Below are positions 57,492-64,000 of a stretch of 64,000 nt of DNA, piece by piece. The first letter of the stretch is position 1; every line of letters starts with the position of its first letter. Source of the stretch: Methanomassiliicoccales archaeon LGM-RCC1 (GTDB lineage: Archaea; Thermoplasmatota; Thermoplasmata; Methanomassiliicoccales; Methanomethylophilaceae); contig CP115555.1 in assembly GCA_030168575.1 (NCBI GenBank), positions 1,054,001 to 1,118,000 of the forward strand. The letters run 5' to 3'. The notes below the pieces were generated by a model. That model had not been told where the DNA came from, did not search any database, and saw only the letters and a list, made by a program, of their open reading frames with translations. A program made the translations under genes and the position numbers.

Positions 57492-58441
57492 CCTCTCTTG
57501 CGATCAAGGACTTACAGAAACTGCCCGTGAGGCTCACCAGCGGACACAGGCTCTGCGCAGGATGCGCCGAGTCCATCATCGCGAAGCAGATCCTGATGGG
57601 ATCGGAGGATGACATCGTCGTCTCCCTGTCCACCGGATGCTTCGAGGTCTCGACCACCGTGTTCCCCTATACCTCATGGAACGTGCCCTACGTGCACACC
57701 GCTTTCGGAAACGGAGCGGCCACATGCGCAGGAGTGGAGACCGCGTACAACGCACTCCACAAGAAGGGAAAGGTCGAGCAGAACGTCAACTTCGTCAACT
57801 TCGCAGGAGACGGAGCAACCTACGACATCGGTCTCCAGGCACTGTCCGGAGCCATGGAGAGGGGACACAGGATGGTCTATGTCTGCCTTAACAACGAGGC
57901 ATACATGAACACCGGAATCCAGAGATCCTCCGCCACCACCATCGGAGCACAGACCACAACCTCGTGGCCCGGTTCCGTTTCGTCCGGTAAGAAGGAGTTC
58001 TCCAAGGACCTCACTCAGATCATGGTTGCACACAACATCCCCTACGTCGCACAGGTCTCCCCGCACAACTGGAGGGACACGGTCCAGAAGGCACAGAAGG
58101 CGTTCAACTGCGGCGGACCCGCATTCATCAACGCGCTGTCCCCCTGCCCCAGAGGATGGAGGTTCGCATCGGACCAGACCATCGCCATGGCGAAGCTGGG
58201 AGTCGAGACCTGCGTATGGCCTCTCTTCGAAGTCGTCAACGGTAAGTACGAGCTTACCGGAGAGAGCGCAAGGATCGCTGACGGAAAGGCCGAGAAGAAG
58301 CCCGTCCTGGACTGGATCAACGCTCAGGGCAGGTACAAGCACCTTCTCCAGGACAGATGGGAGCCCGTCATCGAGCAGATGCAGACCGAAGTCGACAGAA
58401 GATGGAAGAGACTCATCAAGCTGTCCGAGCTCGACGAGTGA
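57488..58441 (+). CDS. porB: Pyruvate:ferredoxin oxidoreductase beta subunit, TPP-binding (317 aa)
   Basis: GHRLCAGCAESIIAKQ (cluster cysteines), STGCFEVSTT, and the thiamine pyrophosphate motif FAGDGATYDIGLQALSGAME with NNEAYMNTGIQRS downstream. It holds a proximal Fe-S cluster and TPP. Its end is followed by a strong hairpin terminator. Confidence 0.96.
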   Translation: MTSLAIKDLQKLPVRLTSGHRLCAGCAESIIAKQILMGSEDDIVVSLSTGCFEVSTTVFPYTSWNVPYVHTAFGNGAATCAGVETAYNALHKKGKVEQNVNFVNFAGDGATYDIGLQALSGAMERGHRMVYVCLNNEAYMNTGIQRSSATTIGAQTTTSWPGSVSSGKKEFSKDLTQIMVAHNIPYVAQVSPHNWRDTVQKAQKAFNCGGPAFINALSPCPRGWRFASDQTIAMAKLGVETCVWPLFEVVNGKYELTGESARIADGKAEKKPVLDWINAQGRYKHLLQDRWEPVIEQMQTEVDRRWKRLIKLSELDE

Positions 58442-58452
58442 AACCCTTCAAC

Positions 58453-58490
58453 GGCACCGTCCTTCGGGGCGGTGCCCTTATTTATTTGAT
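58453..58490 (+). terminator. Terminator of the por operon
   Basis: GGCACCG pairs with CGGTGCC (58453-58459 and 58470-58476) around a CCTTCGGGG loop, followed by CTTATTTATTTG. Confidence 0.7.
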
Positions 58491-58508
58491 ACGCCCGTAG
58501 AATCGTTG

Positions 58509-58691
58509 ATGTCGCTGAACAATTCTTTGCTGTTCCTGCTGGTCGTCAACGGGTTCCTTCTGATCATGACCATCAAGGATTACATGGACCATGGATTCAG
58601 ACCGACATACGTATTCATCCTTCTGTTCACGCTGATTGGTACGATCCATCTCGCATCGGCCGATAGATGCGACGATTTCTCAAAACCTTGA
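58509..58691 (+). CDS. Small two-helix membrane protein (60 aa)
   Basis: MSLNNSLLFLLVVNGFLLIM is a first membrane helix and TYVFILLFTLIGTIHLA a second. ATTTATTTGAT about 30 bp upstream is a TATA candidate. No family recognised. Separated from 5S rRNA by about 40 bp and convergent with it. Confidence 0.55.
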   Translation: MSLNNSLLFLLVVNGFLLIMTIKDYMDHGFRPTYVFILLFTLIGTIHLASADRCDDFSKP

Positions 58692-58732
58692 ACAGAGCTC
58701 CCGCTCATCGAAATAGAATGGGAAAAGTGGTT

Positions 58733-58856
58733 GACAGCGTGCCTGAGTTCCCGTACGCTTGCGCAATACAGTACAGACAGGTACGCGGGAGGGCTTTACT
58801 GCCGGGTTCGGAATGGGACCGGGTGTGACTCCTCCGCTATGGCCGTCATACCAATA
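58733..58856 (-). rRNA. rrf: 5S ribosomal RNA
   Basis: On the minus strand the central loop region reads GTCACACCCGGTCCCATTCC, then GAACCCGGCAGTAAAG, the universal 5S core. GGCCATAGCGG at the start and the GGAACTCAGGCAC near the end also match. Ends are approximate by a few bases. There is no 16S or 23S gene around it: a stand-alone 5S, as is common in Thermoplasmata. Confidence 0.92.
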
Positions 58857-58883
58857 CAGGGGATAGGTGACAACTATATAATC

Positions 58884-59612
58884 TTATGCTAGAATGTAGA
58901 ACCACAGGGCAGCCGCCAGTATGGCGGATATGAGCTCTGTGGACCAGTTGACGGTGAATTTGGAGATCCATCCTCTATTCTCTAACCATGCCCCGAACAG
59001 GCTGTCCAATAGATTTCCGAAGACTCCGAGGGTAAAGGGGATGAGCATCAACCAGCTGAGTGATGCTGTCATGACCAACCATCCGAGGGCGGCCGTCACG
59101 ATGGCCATCACGGTCGAGGAGACCATACCTAGCTTGGAGACGCCCCCGTTGGTTCCGGGGGTCACGGGTTTCAGTGTGGTTATCATGTAAGCCTTGGGAT
59201 CCTTCACACCTATTTCGCTGGCCACGGTGTCCGCACCGGCGACCACCACGGATGTGAGGAAAGCGATGACGTACAACGTCTCATCTATTGGGTAGTAATA
59301 ATGAATTACAGTAAAGAGAACGGGAGGGAATCCGACTGCGACTACGTTCTTCCACCCACGTTCGCCGAATTGACCTTCCTGCAACCCCATTGCGATCTTC
59401 TTGTCGATGTCCCTCATGGTGGCGAAGAAGCTCATGATGACGAAGAACGACATGATGAAGAATGCGCTGACCGACCCGTAGTAGGCCAGCAGGACCCCGA
59501 TCACGAGGGAGGCCAGAGCTCCGCCCTTAGATAGGCAGTGGAGCTTGTACACCTCCACCGAGAGCACTGCTGTTATGACGACTTCAATGGCCATCAACAG
59601 GTACGGGTCCAT
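58884..59612 (-). CDS. DUF92/TIGR00297 membrane protein (242 aa)
   Basis: Six or so membrane helices with the family's motifs GALASLVIGVLLAYYG, ADTVASEIG, TTLKPVTPGTNGGVSKLG and LLDSLFGAWLENRG. Related plant and bacterial proteins act on isoprenoid phosphates (phytol phosphate kinase-like), but the archaeal role is not certain. TAA stop. Confidence 0.87.
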   Translation of the reverse strand: MDPYLLMAIEVVITAVLSVEVYKLHCLSKGGALASLVIGVLLAYYGSVSAFFIMSFFVIMSFFATMRDIDKKIAMGLQEGQFGERGWKNVVAVGFPPVLFTVIHYYYPIDETLYVIAFLTSVVVAGADTVASEIGVKDPKAYMITTLKPVTPGTNGGVSKLGMVSSTVMAIVTAALGWLVMTASLSWLMLIPFTLGVFGNLLDSLFGAWLENRGWISKFTVNWSTELISAILAAALWFYILA

Positions 59613-59690
59613 AGCTCGTCCATAATCTAACTCATAGATAAAAGGTCAGTACGTTTTTACGATATCCGGTCAAAATTTACTATGTGGCAC

Positions 59691-59957
59691 TTAGAGATAC
59701 TGCTCTAGGATCTCGGTGGCGTACTTGATGCAGAGCGCTTTGTCTGAGAGCGGGAAGAACATGACCTTTCCTGGCCTGTAGAGAGTGGTCTCCATCCCGT
59801 TCCACTGGTAGACGATCATCTGGTCATCCTTGGAGGATATGGGAAGTCCTTCGGCCTCGATGCCCTTCGCTGCCTCGGCCATGTCGATGTCCATGATATC
59901 CGCGGACACCGCCATAAGGGCCTGACCTCCGCAGAGGCGGGCAACGGAGAACTTCAT
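59691..59957 (-). CDS. Conserved small archaeal protein (88 aa)
   Basis: MKFSVARLCGGQALMAVSAD, QMIVYQWNGMETTLYRPGKV and FFPLSDKALCIKYATEILEQ suggest a small alpha/beta protein. It overlaps the upstream UPF0200 gene by 4 bases and is likely translated with it. Function unknown. Confidence 0.65.
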   Translation of the reverse strand: MKFSVARLCGGQALMAVSADIMDIDMAEAAKGIEAEGLPISSKDDQMIVYQWNGMETTLYRPGKVMFFPLSDKALCIKYATEILEQYL

Positions 59958-60484
59958 CTTAGGGCCTCCAGCTCTCTCTTGACCTTAGCTTTGAAAGAAT
60001 CGAGGCCGGAATCATTGACGATCATGATGTCGGACATGGCGATGACGTTCCCGAGTCCCCATCCGAGTTCCCTGCTGTCGCGCTCGTTGAACTCTTCGAT
60101 GTTGTGCGGTGCGTCCTCGCGTCCTCTCTTGATAAGTCTGTCGTAGCGGGTCTTGCCGGGGGCGTGCACGCCGATGATGTAAACCTCGTCGCTCAGTCCC
60201 CTATATGAGTTGACCTCGTCCATGCTCCTGCATCCGTCCACAAGGAACAGGTCGCCGGACATCCTCTCCAGGGCTCTCTTTGCCCAGATATCCTTGCCGT
60301 GGAGCTCCCTCTCGCCATTGGCCACCTGGCCGACGCTGAGCCCTTTCTGTGCCGCACCGGAGGTCTCGTAGAATTCCCTGACGATGTCCCCCATCCTCAG
60401 GAACGGGATGTCCATAGAGCGGGCAACGGTAAGGAGCTCCTCCTTTCCGGCTCCGGGCATTCCAGTGACGAGTAGGATCTTCAT
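59954..60484 (-). CDS. UPF0200 nucleoside-kinase-like P-loop protein (176 aa)
   Basis: ILLVTGMPGAGKEELL is a Walker A of the adenylate-kinase or dephospho-CoA-kinase type. FLRMGDIVREF, LFLVDGCRSMDEVN and YDRLIKRGREDAPH (lid-like) match the archaeal UPF0200 family. It may phosphorylate a nucleotide or coenzyme precursor; substrate not certain. Lies 4 bp after pyrI. Confidence 0.86.
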   Translation of the reverse strand: MKILLVTGMPGAGKEELLTVARSMDIPFLRMGDIVREFYETSGAAQKGLSVGQVANGERELHGKDIWAKRALERMSGDLFLVDGCRSMDEVNSYRGLSDEVYIIGVHAPGKTRYDRLIKRGREDAPHNIEEFNERDSRELGWGLGNVIAMSDIMIVNDSGLDSFKAKVKRELEALR

Positions 60485-60488
60485 TCTA

Positions 60489-60968
60489 TCACAGCAGGTG
60501 GTCGGTGATGTTCATCAGGATCTTGTCGCAATAGCAGCACCTGAGCTGCATAGGGTATCTGGACAGGACCTGGAATTCCGGTTTGATCGGTTCGCCTTTG
60601 TTGGTTATGCAGTTTATGTTGCTGCACCTGGCAAGGCCGATGATATGGTCGCCCAGGTTCACCTTGTATTTCTTGGCGACAGAGTAATCCCTTACGATGG
60701 ATATGGTCGCATCGGGCGCCACCAGGGCGATCTTCTCAGCGGTATTGTCATCGATCTCTATGTCTTCGATCTTGATGATGTCCTTCCATCCGCCGAGGGT
60801 GGTGGAGCTGACATGGATGCCGACGCTGATGGACGAGTAGATGTTGCTCTCGTTGATGCCCAGGATCTTGATCACGTTCAGCGCCTGTCCGCATGCGATG
60901 TGATCGATGACGGTTCCGTTCCTGATAGGGGTAAGCCTGACCTCCTTGATCTGATTCTCCTCTGACAT
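60489..60968 (-). CDS. pyrI: Aspartate carbamoyltransferase regulatory chain (PyrI)
   Basis: An N-terminal allosteric domain (RNGTVIDHIACGQALNVIKI) and C-terminal zinc domain with CSNINC and CCYC cysteines, the standard PyrI plan. It senses CTP and ATP and controls PyrB. Stop and start overlap with pyrB by one base. Confidence 0.95.
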   Translation of the reverse strand: MSEENQIKEVRLTPIRNGTVIDHIACGQALNVIKILGINESNIYSSISVGIHVSSTTLGGWKDIIKIEDIEIDDNTAEKIALVAPDATISIVRDYSVAKKYKVNLGDHIIGLARCSNINCITNKGEPIKPEFQVLSRYPMQLRCCYCDKILMNITDHLL

Positions 60969-61897
60969 CAGAGCTCGCCTCCCAGAAGTGCGTTGAGGAG
61001 GGCCATCCTTACGGGAACCCCGTTGGCGGCCTGCTCGAAATACTTAGCGTGCTTGGTCCCATCCACTTCCGGCGCGATCTCGTTCACCCTCGGCAGAGGA
61101 TGCATGACGATGAGGTCATCTTTCGCGTTCTCGAGAAGTGCGTTGTCGATCCTGTATGTGCCTGCGACCTTCTGATATTCGGCGGGGTCGGGGAACCTCT
61201 CCTTCTGTATCCTCGTGACGTAGAGCACGTCAGCATCCGCTATAGCGTCCTCCAGGAACACCTTGGTGGTGGGATGGCAGCCGTTCTCTTCCAGATGGTC
61301 GATTATGTCTTTGGGCATCTGCAGCGACTCAGGCGCTACCAGGGTGATGTTCATTCCGAACTTGGTCAGAGCCTGTGCGAGGGAATGGACCGTCCTCCCG
61401 TACTTCAGGTCCCCTACCAGTGTGATATTGAGATTGTCAAGGGAGCCCTTGGACTGCCTCATGGTGAAGAGGTCCAGAAGGGTCTGAGTGGGGTGCGACC
61501 CGGCTCCGTCCCCGGCGTTGATGACGGGATGATCGGAGAACTTGGCCGCGAGCTTGGCTGCTCCCTCGAAGGGATGCCTGAGGACCGTGACGTCGCAGTA
61601 GGCATCCACGATCTTGATGGTGTCCGCCAGGGTCTCTCCCTTGGCCATCGATGTCATCGACATCTCCGACACATCGATCACGTTGCAGCCCAATCTGTGG
61701 GCGGCGCTCTCGAAGGAGAGCTTCGTGCGTGTGGACGGTTCGAAGAACAGGTTCCCGAGGATCTTCCCGTCCAGGGTGCGCTTTATCTTATCACCCTTGG
61801 CGTACGGGACCATCTCCTCGGCCATGTCGAGAATGCCTTCGATGTCGTCCTTAGAAAAGTCCATGATTGAGACGACATCCTTGTGGTATAGGTCCAT
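60968..61897 (-). CDS. pyrB: Aspartate carbamoyltransferase catalytic chain (PyrB, 309 aa)
   Basis: FFEPSTRTKLSFESAAHRLG is the carbamoyl-phosphate loop, GDGAGSHPTQTLLDLFT the second site, and VMHPLPRVNEIAPEVD the C-terminal substrate loop. It makes carbamoyl-aspartate in pyrimidine synthesis. First gene of a minus-strand run pyrB-pyrI-UPF0200-small protein. Confidence 0.97.
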   Translation of the reverse strand: MDLYHKDVVSIMDFSKDDIEGILDMAEEMVPYAKGDKIKRTLDGKILGNLFFEPSTRTKLSFESAAHRLGCNVIDVSEMSMTSMAKGETLADTIKIVDAYCDVTVLRHPFEGAAKLAAKFSDHPVINAGDGAGSHPTQTLLDLFTMRQSKGSLDNLNITLVGDLKYGRTVHSLAQALTKFGMNITLVAPESLQMPKDIIDHLEENGCHPTTKVFLEDAIADADVLYVTRIQKERFPDPAEYQKVAGTYRIDNALLENAKDDLIVMHPLPRVNEIAPEVDGTKHAKYFEQAANGVPVRMALLNALLGGEL

Positions 61898-61943
61898 GTT
61901 TATTCTCTATCGTGTACGCGTAGATAATGGTGTTGATGCTCCG

Positions 61944-61952
61944 TTTTTATAC
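61944..61952 (+). promoter_or_regulatory. TATA box for arcS
   Basis: TTTTTATAC about 27 bp before ATG 61975, implying a leaderless message. Confidence 0.55.
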
Positions 61953-61974
61953 GTTGAAGGGATAGGCACGCAGT

Positions 61975-63660
61975 ATGTTGGACGTCCTTTCGAGATCCCA
62001 GCGCGCAAGGGTCTGCGAATACACGAGGAACGAGCTCAAGCTCTCCACGCCGTCGATGATCGGATCGGATCCAGAGTCACCGGTCTGGATAGAGGCGAAG
62101 GGCAACGATAGGGTGCTCCATGTCATGGGCACCGATGTAGTGATGGAGAGCGGACTGAGGACCACCTCCAATTCCGGAAGGGATACCGAGGTCCAGGTGA
62201 CAGACGGCATCGCCGTCGTCAGGCTGCCGGTCCAGGAGGATCTGTCCTTCGACGATTCCGTCGAGATCGTGGTAGTCCCTAATGCATATGAGCTTAGGAA
62301 GGACCCGAGAAGGATCGTCGACAACATCATCAGGCTCAGAAGGGCCGCCGGTTTCAACCGTCTGCTCTATCTCTCGGGATTGGGAGAGCCCTCAACGGTC
62401 GCACTGTTGACCTACATGGGGGTCGACCTCTTCGACGAAGCCCTGCCCAGGGCCGCCGGTATCAGCGGCATCAGGCTAATCCCCGAGGCGGAGATCGCCA
62501 CGGGACAGGACGAATCCGACAGCAACATCAGGGCGATGGAGGAGGAGCTGGAGAAGATCAGGATCTTCATCGCTACCGACCGCCTCAGAGAGCTGGCGGA
62601 TCAGAGGGCCCCTTCCACACCGACGTCCGTCGCCATGCTCAGGCTGTATGACGATGTCGGTTACGAGTATGCCGAGGAGACATGCTCCTTCGTCGGATGC
62701 AGGTTCAGCTGCAACACAACTCAGGCCCTCAGGAGGCCAGACATCAAGAGCTACAAGCATCGTATGGAGAGCTACAGGAAGCCCGAGCACAAGAAGGTCC
62801 TCCTGCTGCTCCCATGCTCCGCGAAGAAGCCGTATCACATTTCAAAGACGCACAAGGCGTTCTCATCCGCCATCCACACAGGATTCCACGACACCCTGGT
62901 GCAGGAGGTAATCGTCACCTCTCCGCTCGGTGTAGTCCCCAGGGAACTGGATGCATACTATCCTGCCAACTCCTATGACATACCCGTCACCGGGGAATGG
63001 AAGCCCGAGGAGAAGGCTATGATCCGCAAGATGGTCGGCGACATCATCGACCAGGGATGGGACAGCATCATCTGCCATCTCGGCGAGGATTACGAGCTGG
63101 TCGAGGGATTGGCCGAGATGACATGCACGGTCGTCGGAGACAGCACATCCCCAGCATCCCTCCAGAACCTTGACAAGGCACTCAGGGATGCTACAAAGGG
63201 CATGGAGCCGGTCGATAACACGATCGACAGGGACGCCCAGATGATGAACATGCTGAGATTCCAGTTCGGCGACGAGGCGGCCAAGGTCCTCATGGACGGT
63301 AACACCCATGCCCTTGGCAAGTTCCCGTACTTCAAACTCTTCCGCGAGGATGCAGAGCATAAGAAGACGCAGCTCGGAATGTTCACTCCCGAGAGGGGTG
63401 GCATATCCCTGACTATCGAGGGCGCCCAGCTTCTGGCGGATGCCAGATATCCCGTCATCAAGATCATGGACTTCGAGATGAAGGGCAACCTGTTCGCTGT
63501 AGGGGTCATCGAGGCGGATCCGAGGATCCATGTGGGAGACGAGGCGATAGCCGTATGCGACGGAAAGGTCCGTGCGATAGGCGTCGCCGCGATGTGCGGA
63601 CGCGAGATGACCGACCTTAAGAGAGGCATAGCCGTCAAGGTCAGGCACAAGGTCAAGTGA
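61975..63660 (+). CDS. arcS: Archaeosine synthase ArcS (TgtA2, 561 aa)
   Basis: TGT-derived body with the ArcS signature LLLPCSAKKPYHISKTHKAF (about residues 278-297) that distinguishes it from true TGT, DAYYPANSYDIPVTG, and a C-terminal PUA domain for tRNA (FEMKGNLFAVGVIEADPRIH, VAMCGREM). It turns preQ0 at position 15 of tRNA into an archaeosine precursor or archaeosine. It uses the product of the QueDCE path encoded at 34.6-36.4 kb. The fused PUA shows it to be a full-length form. Confidence 0.92.
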   Translation: MLDVLSRSQRARVCEYTRNELKLSTPSMIGSDPESPVWIEAKGNDRVLHVMGTDVVMESGLRTTSNSGRDTEVQVTDGIAVVRLPVQEDLSFDDSVEIVVVPNAYELRKDPRRIVDNIIRLRRAAGFNRLLYLSGLGEPSTVALLTYMGVDLFDEALPRAAGISGIRLIPEAEIATGQDESDSNIRAMEEELEKIRIFIATDRLRELADQRAPSTPTSVAMLRLYDDVGYEYAEETCSFVGCRFSCNTTQALRRPDIKSYKHRMESYRKPEHKKVLLLLPCSAKKPYHISKTHKAFSSAIHTGFHDTLVQEVIVTSPLGVVPRELDAYYPANSYDIPVTGEWKPEEKAMIRKMVGDIIDQGWDSIICHLGEDYELVEGLAEMTCTVVGDSTSPASLQNLDKALRDATKGMEPVDNTIDRDAQMMNMLRFQFGDEAAKVLMDGNTHALGKFPYFKLFREDAEHKKTQLGMFTPERGGISLTIEGAQLLADARYPVIKIMDFEMKGNLFAVGVIEADPRIHVGDEAIAVCDGKVRAIGVAAMCGREMTDLKRGIAVKVRHKVK

Positions 63661-63661
63661 C

Positions 63662-64000
63662 ATGCCCGTAACAGATTATTCCGATCCAGCGAATTGGATT
63701 TACCTGTCCGAAGGGAGGGACAAGGATGTGGACGTGTTCCTCATCTCGCCGACGGTCTACACAGGCGAGGATGACAACATGTCCGTCGATGACACGAAGT
63801 TCGTCCAGAGCATGAAGGATGCCGTCAGGATGCAGCTCGGGCTGTACGAGGGCCGCTGCAGGGTATTCTCGCCCCTGTACCGCCAATCGGCCCTGAAGGT
63901 TTTCACCTCTGACAACGAGACCAGGAGGAGATGCATCACTGTTGCGTACAGCGACATCTCGGCCGCTTTCAGGTACTATCTCGACAATTACAACGATGGC
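63662..64000 (+). CDS. DUF3089 family protein, N-terminal part (partial, 113 aa seen)
   Basis: MPVTDYSDPANWIYLSE, DVFLISPTVYTG, MSVDD, FSPLYRQSALK and VAYSDISAAFRYYLDNYNDG fit the DUF3089 alpha/beta-hydrolase-like family, whose nucleophile lies beyond the window edge. One base after arcS's stop. Function unknown. Confidence 0.75.
   Translation, partial: MPVTDYSDPANWIYLSEGRDKDVDVFLISPTVYTGEDDNMSVDDTKFVQSMKDAVRMQLGLYEGRCRVFSPLYRQSALKVFTSDNETRRRCITVAYSDISAAFRYYLDNYNDG

Overview
The window reads as a chromosomal segment of a methanogenic archaeon of the Methanomassiliicoccales type (Thermoplasmata), carrying most of an integrated tailed virus. Support for the host: archaeal L10e/L16 ribosomal protein, Dph2, a methanogenesis-marker protein (MtxX/Mmp4), archaeosine synthase, archaeal PyrB/PyrI, a stand-alone 5S rRNA gene, TATA-type promoters, very rare use of TAG as a stop, and a giant repeat-rich surface protein. 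The order-level placement is an inference from this gene set.

Region 1 (1 to about 32.1 kb) is a provirus whose left end lies outside the window. Its first 7.8 kb is a tightly packed, ATGA-coupled run of more than 30 very small genes, dominated by Cys-rich zinc-ribbon proteins. Nine belong to one paralogous set resembling the Lar restriction-alleviation family. Among them sit a phage N6-adenine methyltransferase and a TGT/DpdA-like protein. Then follow a canonical siphovirus morphogenesis block (TerS, TerL, portal, Mu-F-like head protein, scaffold, capsid, connectors, tail tube, chaperones, tape measure, distal tail and hub), a set of Ig-like and fibre proteins, and a diversity-generating retroelement (DGR): target fibre gene with variable repeat, template repeat and reverse transcriptase. 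Surface and holin-like membrane proteins, an AbrB-like regulator and a tyrosine integrase close the element. Six copies of a 13-bp motif, CACGGCATAATAA, precede viral transcription units and look like a virus-specific promoter.

Region 2 (about 32.1 to 37.6 kb) is host housekeeping: rpl10e, dph2, mtxX, queD-queC-queE (preQ0 for archaeosine), and a NifX-like/Mrp ATPase pair on the other strand. Region 3 (37.6 to 51.6 kb) has a 3090-residue surface protein, whose N-terminal module is visibly related to the DGR-diversified viral fibre, a convergent heterodimeric ABC exporter and a membrane protein. Region 4 (51.6 to 64 kb) carries a CBS-ParB protein, PEP synthase, pyruvate:ferredoxin oxidoreductase (porCDAB), 5S rRNA, a DUF92 membrane protein, a UPF0200 kinase-like protein, pyrI-pyrB, arcS and the start of a DUF3089 hydrolase.

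The most notable system is the DGR. All 21 differences between the 118-bp template and variable repeats fall at template adenines, and no Avd-type accessory gene is visible. Secondary points are two in-frame amber codons that, if read through (possibly as pyrrolysine), restore the ATGA gene coupling; a non-coding stretch bracketed by viral promoters; and a viral TGT-like protein in a host that makes the deazaguanine precursor.
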